Below are positions 21,867-33,286 of a stretch of DNA of 64,000 bases, one piece after another (the stretch's first letter is position 1; every line of letters begins with the position of its first letter). A program made the position numbers and the translations under genes. The DNA lies in NCBI GenBank assembly GCA_963921195.1, contig CAWUER010000512.1:923354-987353 (forward strand), given 5' to 3'. This DNA is from Pegoplata infirma. Taxonomy: Eukaryota > Arthropoda > Insecta > Diptera > Anthomyiidae. The notes beneath the pieces are model-generated. The model was not told the DNA's origin and did not search any database. It saw only the letters and a list, made by a program, of their open reading frames with translations.

Positions 21867-23349
21867 CACTGTGCTACAGTGAAAAAATACTTCAGATGTG
21901 ACATAGTATAGGTTGTTGCTCTTGTCGAGTAGATCACGAAAATGCCCATTAAACTTGCCAGACACCCTCAAATTTTAGAGTTATTGTCGAAAAACGTTTT
22001 TTGGGACTTTTCTCACTAAACCTTGTGTAATTCATTTCAACCGATTTTAAATTTTTAAACTGTTTTGGATTGAAAAAGGAGAGGGCTTTCCATGTGTTTG
22101 AATTGGTCAATACGTAAAAGAAAGATATCTATTGATTTTTTCTATAAAATCATTTTTTTTTTGTTATTTTTTGAAAATTTTTCGAGTTTATCGATTTTTT
22201 TCTGCTATAGTTGGTTTAACATCCTTTATATTTATGAGAGTTTTTTTAAAGATAATTTAGTTCTAAATACGATTAGCTTTATCCTGAAAAAATCGGATAA
22301 TAATTTACAGAGTTGTGATTATTTTTCTAAAAAAGAAAATTAAGATTTTGCAAGAATTCGCCGCAGCGATTGCTTTTGTAAAAAAAAAAGTTTTTTTTTT
22401 TGGAATTTTACTACTGAACCACGTGTAATTCAGAAAGTTTTCAACCGATTTTAAATTTTGAACTGTTTTGGATAGACAAAGGATAGGGCTTGCCATGTTT
22501 TTGAACTGGTCCATACATATAAGAAAGATGTGTTTTGATTTTTCCAATAATATCATTTTTTTTTTTATATTTTGAAACCCTTTCGAGTTTATCGATTTAT
22601 TTCTGCTATATTTCGTTGCACAACCTTCAAATTTATAAAATTATTCTTTAAGAAAATTTAACTTTGAATACGAAGAGCTTTATCCTGAAAAAATCGGATA
22701 ACAATTGAAAGAATTTTGATAATTTTTTTAAAAAATAAATTAAATATTTGGCATGAAAACACATTTCGGATAAACCAGACAGAAAAAACGATCATCACTG
22801 AATCTGAATTTGACTTTGAAATTACTCTATCGCATTAGGTTTTTTATATAACGAGATATGCTCAATATCTCATAAACCTGAGGTGACAGAACAATTGAAG
22901 GGCTTACTGCAAGAACTTGATAAGCAACATTTTATTTTTTCGTGTTTTTCGCCTTCTGATAATGTTCCATTGCCAGATTTTTGGCAGAAGTCTTGCTTTA
23001 ACCCTTCGTACAAGTATATTGAGAATAAAAGTTCTACAAAAGATATATTTTCTACATTATTTCAAAAGTTTTAAGGCAAAAACCCCCATAAAATAAAATG
23101 TTGCTTATCGAGTTTTTACAATAAGCCCTTCATTTCGAAGACCAGATTTGGATTCAGCGCGCCAAAAACCTTAAAAAATATTACACATAAACTGTTATGA
23201 TGTTTTTTTTTTTGGGTAATTGGAACGTCGATTTCTAGCAAAATCTTAATTTTCTTTAAAAAAAAAAAAATATCACAACTCTGTCAATTGTTATCCGATT
23301 TTTTTGAGGATAAAGCTCACCGTATTCAGAATTAAATTTTCTTTAATAA
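21867..23349 (+). mobile_element. Z4, left part of a Z element that hosts the large nest
   Basis: It starts CACTGTGCTACAGTGAAAAA after TTA, continues through two similar arms (21970-22340 and 22400-22760), and is then cut by foldback T. Z sequence resumes at about 30570-30692, is cut again by X1, and resumes at 42349 with ATGTATAGACCAATT before fading near 42385. The join 'CTTTCTTAT' plus 'ATGTATAGACC' matches the uninterrupted Z3 sequence near 18650-18665, confirming that X1 is an insertion. Confidence 0.65.
22897..23131. mobile_element. Small TIR element inside Z4
   Basis: GAAGGGCTTACTGCAAGAAC at 22897 is inverted at the other end as GTTTTTACAATAAGCCCTTC (with variation). The inner arms TGATAAGCAACATTTTATTT and ATAAAATGTTGCTTATCG also pair. 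ATT lies on both sides (22894-22896 and 23132-23134), a possible 3-bp duplication. A 63-codon frame covers most of it and has more varied composition than its surroundings, but I do not recognise it. Confidence 0.65.
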
Positions 23350-24746
23350 CACCGCTCAACAGTCATTTTCCGGTTTGAATTCTGGTGATCAATTTTAGTA
23401 GACTTTGATCTCCTGATTCCAAATCTGTACTCCAAATTTTTCCATCACGTCCAGATTTTTAGTTATTCACGGTTAAAAATGCGAAATATTACGATTTTTG
23501 CACTATTTGAAAGCCTGCACAGCAGCCATTGGTTGGAATACAAATCTGGTATAAAGCGCAAAAGTATAATTTGTCTTTGTTCTCCAACATAGAAAACTAT
23601 TTTTTCTAATTATTGCGTTTGGTTGGGTTACAATTGCGTTTTAAAATGACTCTGTTAAATTTATCATTTTTGTAAAAAAATAAGGTTAGTTTTTTTTTTG
23701 ATATTTTTCAAAGAAAAACTAAAAAAATAAATATTTCACAAATTTAAGTTTTCTGTGTTATTTTTCGTACAAACCGGAAGATATCTTTAATGGGCTTAAA
23801 AGTCTATAAGAAAGAATGAACTTTTGCCTAAATTTTGAGCTCATCACAGTAAAGATTGATCATCTGGTTTTTGTTTTAGAGCCATTTAAAAATAGTGATT
23901 TTTCTAATTTTTCCCACAGTGTTTCTTTAAATATGTACACTAGGGCGTTTCATCAAAAACTTTTTTTTTTATTTTTGCTACTCTTGAAGCGGAATATGAA
24001 TTCTTATGGCGTAAAAACTCGCTCAAATCGATTTTATGCTAAAAATGAGGTTGTAAAATATAATTTTTTTTTATTTTTTTTATGGTGCCTTGTTTTTACA
24101 AAAGTGGATAAAATACTTCAAAATATTGTTAGCCTCCTAAAAAAAAATATTCGCGGTAAAAATTATAAGGTCAAAGGTCAATAATTTGACCTTAAAAGTA
24201 AAAATTTTGAATTTTCCAACTTCGAAGCTCAATAACTTAAGAAATATGGAACGTAGGTTCGTGATGTTGACACCGTTTAATAGATATTTTAAATACCTTT
24301 CATTTAAATCCAAAATAACGTCAGTCATTTTAGTAGAAGTATAAAAAAAATTAAAAAAACTAACTTAACCCATTTTTTTTCTTACATTTCGCATGAGCTT
24401 AACCAACAATTACATATGTTAGTATCTTATTAATCGGTAGAATGTCTGAGAATAGATAACTTATCATTTATGTATAAGCGTTGTGTGGTCCTATACCGAT
24501 ATTTCGATTTGTTACACACGGAATGCCAAAGTGAGTTTACCCCCATACTCTGGTTAAAGGCTATAAAAATTTAGAGAAAATGCCGAATCTCCAAAGCAAG
24601 AATATATTTTTATGAATATGTATCATACAAAATCAAAAGAATAACAATATTATAATAAATATTCTGAAAATGTATTTAAAATTACAATACATAAAAATTA
24701 AATCTAAAACACAATTTGTGTTCACACAAAACATATAGGCCCGTAC

Positions 24747-27700
24747 TAGGGATGCCAAACGGGAAATCCCGAATCCCGAAATCCCGGGATTTTTCGGGAT
24801 TGGCAAATCCCGAATCCCGGGATTTCTTTTTTTCAATCCCGGGATTTTTCGGGATTTTCCGGGAGTGACAAATTTCGAAAAATCCCGGGATTTCGGGATT
24901 TTTTTTTTTAAATTTGTAATCAAAATTTATTGTTTCTCCAGTGCTTGTTGTCCGGTGGTGACAAAATGGATATCGTTTAAAAGGTGTTAGAAATATCTTT
25001 CAAATAAAGCAAGTTGGGCTTAATTTCTCTTACTCTTTTGGAGTACAAATTAATTTTTAGTGCGTATTACTTAATATACAGAAGGGTGGATCAAATTTTC
25101 CTTTTTTCAATAGGACTTGAAAATCAGAAAATCCGAACAAATTGAAACATTTTTTACCCTGTTTGAAACTTTCCGATTTTCATTTCTAAAAGGAACCCTA
25201 TAGGTCCAAACGATTTTGAAATTCGAACATAGGAAAATTTGTTTACCCTAATATACAGTTAGCTGCCGATGTATGCATATGTCAATATTTTTTAAAAGCA
25301 GTTAAATTTTGCTGAGAGTTTAATTTATAAGGGAGCATTAACATTAACAGTTTTAGTTCGTAAATGAGTAAAAGCGAATGGGGACGAAAATTTTCCGCTT
25401 AAAAAACCAAAACAGCCCCTGAAAACCCAACATTTTTTACCAATTTGTACTTTTGTTAAGCAAAAGACACATTTTTAGTTGCACCTAGCCATTCCATTTT
25501 TATCGTCCCGACCCTTTTTGTGGGCGTGGATATAAAAAAATAATATAAATTATGATAAAATTCTGTTACTTAAGCGTAATAAATGCATTTGGTAAAATGC
25601 GATTCGCCTACCAATAGGATAATTAATACAAATGTATCGGCGGAGGACATTGGAGGACATCTTTCTTCGCAAGAAATTGTAACAAAATTATTAATACAAT
25701 TTTATCATTATTAAAATAAATATTTTATATCCTCTAAAAAAGAGGCCGACCGAAAAAAAATTATTATCTAATCTTTTGAATTCGATATCATCGCGTCTTT
25801 TACATACGGACATTGCTCGAATCTATTCACATCGGTCATAGTTGTTCCTAAATTTTCGGATTTTCTGTGCTAAATATGTAAAACTTTACGATAATTATTC
25901 AATGGTTACACTGCACAACAAAATCAAATTTTTTCCAAAATTACAAGGTCAGACCAAAAAATTTTGATAGAAGAAACAAAAAAAAAAATACACGTGTATC
26001 GGCGTTTTGAAAGTTTACATCTGGGTTTCATTTTAGGGGGAGGTAAAGTTTCCCCCAAATGCAGATGTTGTATTGTCAATCGTCATTGAATATCGAGTGA
26101 AGCTTACGTTTAAAGTATATGGTGTGTTCTGCAAATTTATATAAAATGTTACGGAGAACATTTTTGTGGAATATATTAACCCTCTAGCTCCTCACGGTAA
26201 GGGTCTTTTTTGTCCTTCTTTTCAAAAAGAGCAAAAAACACCATTAAAAAAGGAATTTAAGGGGTTTAAATGTTCCGAAAAAATATTCGTCGTAAAATTT
26301 TACTATAAGTCCTTGAATACACCAAAACGGAAAACACAACCAGAAGGTCAGAAATAAGACACAACAAAAGAGATCTTAGGGTTAATTTCGCATTTATTAA
26401 GAAAATCGTTTAAAGCTTACGTTTAAAGTATATGGTGTGTTCAGAAAATTTATGTAAAATGTTACGGAGAACATTTTTGTAGAATATATTAACCCTCTAA
26501 CTCCTCAAGATAAGGGTCTTTTTTGTCCTTCTTTTCAAAAAGAGCAAAAAACACCATTAAAACAGGGATTTAAGGGGTTTTAATGTTCCGCAAAAATATC
26601 CGCCGTGAAATTTTACCATAAGTCCCTGAACACACCAAAACAGAAAACTCAACAAGAAAGTCAGATATAAGACACAACAAAAGAGAGCTTAGGGTTAATT
26701 TCGCATTTATTAAGAAAATCGGGTAAAGCTTACGTTTAAAGTATATGGTGTGTTCATCAAATTTATGTAAAATATTACGGAGATCATTTTTGTAGAATAT
26801 GTTAACCCTCTAACTCCTCAAGATAAGGGTCTTTTTTGTCCATATTTTAAAAAAGAGCAAAGAACGCCACTAAAACAGGGATTTAAGGGGTTAAAATGTT
26901 CCGCAAAAATATTCGTCGTGAAATTTTACTATAAGTCCCTTTCACGGCAAATATTTTTGCGGACCATTTTAACCCTTAAATAGCTGTTTTAATGGTGTTT
27001 TTGCTCTTTTTCAAAAGAAGGACAAAAAAGACCCTTACCTTGAGGAGCTAGAGGGTTAACATATTCTACAAAAATGTTTTCCGTAACATTTTACATAAAA
27101 TTGCTTTACACACCATATACTTTAAACGTAAGCTTAACTCGATTTTCTTAATAAATGCGAAATTAACCCTAAGCTCTCATTTGTTGTGTCTTATTTCTGA
27201 CTTTCTTGTTAAGTTTTCCGTTTTGGTGTATTCAGGGACTTATAGTAAAATTTCACGGCGGATATTTTCGCGGAACATTCAAACCACTTAAATCCCTGTT
27301 TTAATGGTGTTTTTTGCTCTTTTTGAAAAGAAGGACAAAAAAGACCCTTATCTTGAGGAGTTAGAGGGTTAATATATTCCACAAAAATGTTCTCCGTAAC
27401 ATTTTACATAAATTTGCTTAACACACCAAATACTTTAAACGTAAGCTTCACTCGATATTCAATGACGATTTACAATACAACATTTGCATTAGGGGGAAAC
27501 TTCACCTCCCCCTAAAATGAAACCCAGATGTAAACTTTCAAAACGCCGATACACGTGTATTTTTTTTTTGTCTCTTCTATCAAAATTTTTTGGTCTGACC
27601 TTGTAATTTTTTTTTGTGTTGTACAGTGTTATGAATTAATTAAATATTTGATTATAAAAAAATGTATTAAAAATATAACGTAAAAATGTTTAATTTTAAT

Positions 27701-27834
27701 AAATCCCGAAATCCCGAAAAATCCCGGGATCCCGAAAAATCCCGAAATCCCGTAAAATCCCGGGATCCCGGGATTAGGATTTTAAAATCCTGAATCCCGG
27801 GATTTGTAAATGTCAATCCCGTTTGGCATCCCTA
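24747..27834. mobile_element. U, hAT-like element with CCCGGGAT subterminal repeats
   Basis: Ends TAGGGATGCCAAACGGG (24747) and CCCGTTTGGCATCCCTA (27818-27834) are perfect inverted repeats over 17 bases. Just inside each end are 100-150 bases made of ATCCCGGGAT, TTTTTCGGGATT and AATCCCGAAATCCCG. Such subterminal repeats are typical transposase-binding regions in hAT elements. No clear 8-bp duplication is left (GCCCGTAC against ACGCATAT). Its interior (24930-25900) shows no transposase. W is inserted in it. Confidence 0.65.
25909..27628. mobile_element. W, foldback made of inverted tandem arrays, TTA duplication
   Basis: Ends are CACTGCACAACA and TGTTGTACAGTG, with TTA outside both (25906-25908 and 27629-27631). 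The left arm carries about 2.6 tandem units of roughly 310 bases (starting near 26101, 26413 and 26724), each with AAGCTTACGTTTAAAGTATA, 'TTAACCCTCTA', TTTTTTGTCCTTCTTTTCAA and 'CATTTATTAAGAAAATCG'. The right arm holds about two inverted units. The arms meet near 26940. It is nearly one giant palindrome. The ends resemble those of Z (CACTGTGCTACA). Confidence 0.75.
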
Positions 27835-28426
27835 ACGCATATACATAAATTATAAGTTATCTATTCTCAGACATTCTACCGATTAATAAGATACTAACAT
27901 ATGTACTTGTTGGTTAAGCTCATGTGAAATGTAAGAAAAAAATGGGTTAAGTTAGTTTTTTAAATTTTTTTAATACTTCTACTAAAATGACTGACGTTAT
28001 TTTGGATTTAAATGAAAGGTATTTAAAATATCTATTAAACGGTGTCAACATCACGAACCTACGTTGCATATTTCTTAAGTTATTGAGCTTTGAAGATTGA
28101 AAATTGAAAATTTTTACTTTTAAGGTCAAATTATTGACCTTTGACCTTATCATTTTTACCGCGAATATTTTTTTTAGGAGGCTAGCAATATTTTGAAGTA
28201 ATGTATCCACTTTTGTAAAAACAAGGCACCATAAAAAAAAATAAAAAACAAAAATATGTTTTATAACCTCATTTTTAGCATAAAATCGATTTGAGCGAGT
28301 TGATCCCGGCCCGCCAAAAATCTGAAAAAAATCTCAAAAATCTTTTAGGCCATAAGAATTCATATTCCGCTTCAAGAGTAGCAAAAATCAAAAAAAAAGT
28401 TTTTGATGAAACGCCCTAATGTACAC

Positions 28427-30273
28427 TAGGGCGTCCCAAAAAAAAACCTTTATTCGATTTTCTTGGGTGCTCAAGCATAATTTGAAAGCTTATAGGGTAA
28501 AGTATTTTTGAGATTTTTTTCAGATTTTTCGGAAAAGTTTTTAAGGTCGCGCAAATCGATTTTGTGCTTAAAATCGGCTCTGACCACCGTTTTTTAAACT
28601 TTCTTTACAAGTTCGCCAATAAACACGATATTCTTTACTATTGAGTTAACATTTTTAAAGAAAAATGTCCAAACTTTATTTTTGTGTGCATAAATTAAAC
28701 GTTTTGGCTATGCTTTTGCTCATTTGGGTACCCTACATAAGGTTTTTTCGTAAATTTTCCACAAATTTTGAAAGTAACGTTTTGTAACTTTTAAAATTTC
28801 TATGAAAGTCAGAAAAGGTAACAATGCAGTTTGAAAGATCAAATAATTCTAAATAATTTTGAAAAAATAATTTTTGAATTTGCTCTTACCGTTCCAGAGT
28901 AATACCATTTTAAAGATTTCTATCCATTGTACAAAACTAATAGTAAAATAATAAACTTCTTATAAAGACCTGAAAAATTTGAGTTTTGGTCAGTAACAGA
29001 AATGTGAAAAGTTGGATCCTTAAGATTTTTTTATGCTGAACACAAAACTGCTTTCAGCAACTCCCTAACAAGTCACGTTTGGTGGTAATTTAGGATAGTA
29101 GGTCAAAATGTCCGTCTGTCCGGCTGTATAAGACACGATGGAGTCAAAAATTAAAGAGATAGACTCCTAATGTTAGGCACGAATATGTCTTATGGTCATA
29201 GGAAGGTTATCTTCACAAATGGGAAAAATCGGTCAAGGGGGAAAAAAGTTGCCTCTTGAAGAATCAACAAATAACGTATTTTTTTACATTATATTTTGTA
29301 ATTTTGTTAAAAAAATACAACTTTTTTGTAAAAGAAGATATATAAAGTACCTGCGCCTAGGAAATAAGAAAATGCTTATTTTCGGCCCGCCCCATTTTGT
29401 GGGCGCGGATTTATTCAAATAATGATGAAAATTTGATTACTTCAGTGGAAAAAGCACAATGAATGTATTGGTAATATTTATCGCGAGGGGGAAGATCTCC
29501 CCTTACGGCCGCCGCTTGGGACCACCAAGACTGCCTTGTCAAAAAACATGTTTATAAATATTTTTTTTATTTTTTTTACATATTGCAGGGCATAAAATAT
29601 TCTGCACAACCGAATTTAACACTCTTGTTTGTTATTTCTGAAAGCTGCATCTCATAGTCCCGGTATTCAGCTTTTAAACCCATCATATATAGCCTATTTC
29701 CAAGTTTTTACCCTAAGATATTAAATAGTGGAAGACAATATCTTTTTTAAATTCAATATTTTATTTTATTATTAGTTTCATACAATGGGTTGAAAGCTTT
29801 AAAATGGTATTACTTTGGAACGGTAAGAGCGAATTCAAAAATTATTGTTGCTAAATTATAAAGAATTAATTTATCTTTCAAACTGCATTATTACTTTTTT
29901 TGACTTTCATAGAAATTTTAAAAGTTACAAAGCGTTATTTTCAAAATTTATTGAAAATTTACGAAAAAATCTTATGTAGGGTACCCAAATGAGCAAAAGA
30001 GTTGCCAAAACTTATAGTTTATGCACACAAAAATAAAGTTTGGACATTTTGCTTTAAAAATATTTCCTCAAGAGTGAAGAAACTCGTGGTTATTGACGAT
30101 TTTATAAAGAAAGTTAAAAAACGGTCGGCAAAGCGGATTTTCAGCAAAAAATCGATTTTCGCGACCTTAAAACCTTTTCCGAAAAATCTAAAAAAAATCT
30201 CAAAAATACTTTACCCTATAAGCTTTCAAATTATGCTTGAGCCCGGACAACTTTTTTTTTTTGGGACACCCTA
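28427..30273. mobile_element. V', hAT-like foldback adjoining V with the same duplication
   Basis: Ends TAGGGCGTCCCAAAAAAAA and TTTTTTTGGGACACCCTA; arms of about 540 bases (28427-28970 and 29740-30273) match inversely, for example CCCTACATAAGGTTTTTTCG against CGAAAAAATCTTATGTAGGG. The left flank is the same ATGTACAC that ends V, and a third ATGTACAC follows at 30274-30281. The central 29100-29650 contains a low-similarity stretch with GGCCCGCCCCATTTTGTGGG. No transposase is visible. Confidence 0.75.
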
Positions 30274-30715
30274 ATGTACACGTTTGGCCAATAATAGTGC
30301 AACAATTTCAAATTTTTTTGATCTCATATATTTGAGATCATAGTTCAATTCCACTCTAACGCTTTATACCAGATTTTTATTCCACCCAGTGGCTGCTGTG
30401 CAGGCATTCAAAAAATGCAAAAATCGCGTTTTTTTCGCATTTTAAACCGCGAATAGTTAAAATTCTAGACGTGATGAAAAATTTAGAGCACAGATTTGGA
30501 ATCAGAGAGTCAAAATCTTTAAAAATTTTGTATCAAACTTCAAACCGGAGTCAAAAACCTTCGATTTGTTGTTTTATAAATATGTAGGTTGTTAAACGAA
30601 CTATAGCAGAAAAAATCGATAAACTCGAAAAAGTTTCAAAAAATAACAAAAAATTAAATATTATTGAAAAAATCAATACATTTCTTTCTTATTCCAGCAA
30701 ATACTTGGTTATGAC

Positions 30716-31684
30716 TGGGGCAAGTACTTTCATGCATCTAAAAAAACGAAAAAATGTGCCTATAATATGCGTCTAAAAATTCAAATTATGAACTAAAAAC
30801 TTCAAAAATATGCATCTAAAAATATTGTTTTTAGTAAAGAAAATAATTTGTCAACATAAATTAGGCTTTGTCAAATATTAAATGGCCCTCGACAATTCTT
30901 TAAAATATTTTATTTAGTGGAAACAATTTTTAATTAGTGAAATATTTTTTACTTGAGAAGTTTTTATTTCTGAAGTAAAAAATTTTATAAAAAAAACATT
31001 AAAATACAATATTTTCTTGAACAATTTATTTTTCAATCCTTTTTGTTCTTTATTCTAAAAAAAATTATTTATTTTAAAAATTCATTTTTCACTTTTTTTG
31101 GAATTTTCCGATTTTCAAAAATTAACTCAAAAGACCCCACCCTAAATCTAATCAAAATAAAATAGCAATTTTCCTGTAAAAAAAAATAATAAAACCGCAA
31201 TTTTCCTGAAAAATCTCTTAGAATAGGAAAATTTTAAGTAGGAAACATTTCTCAGAATCTAAAAATTATACTTCCAGAATCCATTTTCTTTCAAAAGTGC
31301 ATCAGAATAAGATTTCCATAAATAAATACATTTTTTTATAAGAAATAGATTTTGAATTTTCCTAAGGAAGTTTTGAAAATATATTGATGAAGTTTAAAAA
31401 AAGTCCAATTTAGATGAAATTATGCAAAAATATGCATTCATACCAAAATATGCAACTTAAATCAAAGCCATTTTATTAATAAATATTTAATTTATGTTAT
31501 GGTTACAAGTCCAATTTATATGAAAATATGCAAAAATATGCATTTATACCAAAATATGCAAAAATATGCAAATACAAATCAATGTCATTTTATTGCAAAT
31601 TTATTGATTCGGATAGATATTTAATTTATGTTATGTTTACAATGCTGAGTAAAAATATGCATTTTCATGAAAGTACTTGCCCTA
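30716..31684. mobile_element. Y, hAT-like non-autonomous element, 8-bp duplication GTTATGAC
   Basis: Ends TGGGGCAAGTACTTTCATG and CATGAAAGTACTTGCCCTA are inverted repeats with one mismatch. GTTATGAC stands perfectly on both sides (30708-30715 and 31685-31692). Removing Y rejoins X1 sequence exactly as in X2. Near the right end the word AAATATGCA is repeated many times (31420-31660), a plausible subterminal binding region. No transposase is present. Confidence 0.85.
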
Positions 31685-31776
31685 GTTATGACACATCATT
31701 ACCATTCGAATTAGAAAATTACCTTAAGCATTATTTTAAAATGTATAATAATGACTTACTCATAATGGCTTACCTA

Positions 31777-32857
31777 CACTGAAAAAAAAGACATAACTAA
31801 AATTAAGGAAAAAATGTCTTTGAAAATTTATCATGAATTTTCCTAAAATTTTGTAAATTTTAACTTAAAAATGAGAAATTTTCTTAACTATGAGGAAAAA
31901 ATTTTAGTTCATTTACTTATAAGTAGTTCATAGTTTTCTTTAAATGGATTTTTTTAATATTAGGAAAAAAATTCTTACTGCCAAAGAAATTTTCCACAAA
32001 TCTAAGAATCGTATCTTTATTTTTAAGACATATTTCTTAAAAAACAATTTAGTTCAAGTTTAGTTAAAATTTACTAAAAAAAACATCATCGTATTTCTCT
32101 TCTTTGAATTGAGGAAGTGTACTTCTTAGAATTTAGTTAATGACTTCTGAGAATTTAGTAAATAACTTCTTATAATTTAGTTAAAAATTCAAAATGGCGA
32201 TATCTCGAAAACTAAGCGAGATAGAGCGAAACGGATGAAATTTTCAAAAGAAAGACTACAAAGAAAAATATGGAATAGCCTAGCTCTGCATATCTGTCGG
32301 GGTCTCAAGACCCTAATTTTAGATCTAAAATTTGAAATTCCCGAGATTTTATATATGCACATATCTCGGAAAATACTGCCACCACGAGAAAAGGTCCAAC
32401 GGCATTTTTGTAGCTCTTGACTCGTAGAACACTTCCGCAAAATACCCGAAAGCCCTCCGATTAATAGTTTTAGATATATCCAGTTTTTAAGATTCTCAAG
32501 ACCCTATCAGGCCCCTTATTACCGTATCTCAAAAACTAAGCAAGTTAGAGCGAAACGGACACAAATTTTGGTTCAAAATCTATGGGGAAACTTAAAGGAC
32601 CCAACGGGGTCTCGAGTTAAATCGGGTCCGAACCCATGGGTCCAGGGTCTAGACCCAATCTATTTCTAAAATGTGAAGTATAATTTTTCCCATTTTCTAG
32701 TTAAAATTGGCTTAAAATTAAGTAATTTTGTTTTCCTTATTTTTGGGAAAATTATGAACTAAAACCAAGAAAAAAAATCTTTGGAGCCAAATCATTCCCT
32801 CTTTTTCTCAAAATTGAGTTAATTTTCCCAAATTTTAGTTCACTTTTTTTTTGAGTG
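31777..32857. mobile_element. B, CAC/GTG-ended element with TA duplication
   Basis: It begins CACTGAAAAAAAAGACATAA and ends TTCACTTTTTTTTTGAGTG, flanked by TA on both sides. Subterminal sequences are inverted (ACTAAAATTAAGGAAAAAAT against AATTTTCCCAAATTTTAGTT). The middle contains the dispersed phrase ATGGCGATATCTCGAAAACT and a hairpin-forming region at 32275-32345. It is inserted in X1 sequence. There is no protein in its 1,081 bases. Confidence 0.72.
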
Positions 32858-32865
32858 TAAGTAAT

Positions 32866-33286
32866 TAGGTCTTAAACTTATGTGGTACAAATTTGAAGTC
32901 AATCGGATTAAATTAATCCGTGGCGCCGGGCGGTCAAAGTTTAGGTTTTTTGAAAAAATTTTAAAAATAAAATTAAACATTTTTTTATCTTTCGACACAT
33001 CATATTTGTTTATTTCGATGCGTTGAGCACGAATATAAAAAAAATAAAATCGCTCGATCGGTTTTCGAGATATCGCCATTTCAAATTTGTAAAAAATTGT
33101 GGTTTTTTCCTACGTTCAAGAAATTTTTTTAAAAAATAGTCTCAAAATTTCATTCCGCCGACCCTTTTGTAGAGCTTGCGACAATCTTTCATTTAAAATT
33201 AATTTGAGCCAAATCCGATCATTTTAAGCCATGGCGCCCATCGATAAAAGTTTTGGCTTTTTAGAAACTTTTAACCAAAAACCTTA
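32866..33286 (+). mobile_element. F1, left fragment of foldback family F
   Basis: The phrases AAACTTATGTGGTACAAATT, 'TCAATCGGATT', 'CGGTCAAAGTTT' and 'GATCGGTTTTCGAGATATCG' match F2 at 54948-55320 in order. The outer left TIR of F is missing here. The other end of this copy is at 42104-42188; LINEs occupy the space between. Confidence 0.7.

Larger units (their letters stand above)
23941..28418. mobile_element. V, hAT-like foldback, 8-bp duplication ATGTACAC
   Basis: Ends are TAGGGCGTTTCATCAAAAAC and its inverse. Long arms of about 500 bases (23941-24480 and 27850-28418) are near-identical inverted copies. ATGTACAC stands immediately outside both ends (23933-23940 and 28419-28426). An 8-bp duplication with TAGGG ends is typical of the hAT superfamily (established). 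The middle is occupied by U and W. A 122-codon frame in the left arm is compositional, without transposase motifs. Confidence 0.78.
23350..30566. mobile_element. T, foldback inserted in Z4, host of V and V'
   Basis: The left arm (about 23361-23590) contains TTTTCCGGTTTGAATTCTGG, ATCACGTCCAGATTTTTAG and GCCTGCACAGCAGCCA. The right arm (about 30345-30552) contains the inverted forms TGGCTGCTGTGCAGGC, TTCTAGACGTGATG and CTTCAAACCGG. Z sequence flanks both sides. Boundaries are uncertain by some 15 bases and no target duplication was resolved. Without V and V' it would be under 1 kb. Confidence 0.6.

Noticed and set aside
22883..23074. 63-codon frame as a small gene
   Set aside because: It lies almost entirely within a TIR element whose ends bound it, and shows no known motif or supporting signals.
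23816..24184. 122-codon frame as a gene
   Set aside because: It crosses the left end of V, and its composition (Phe, Leu, Lys, Asn) reflects the AT-rich repeat; the inverted arm does not keep the frame.
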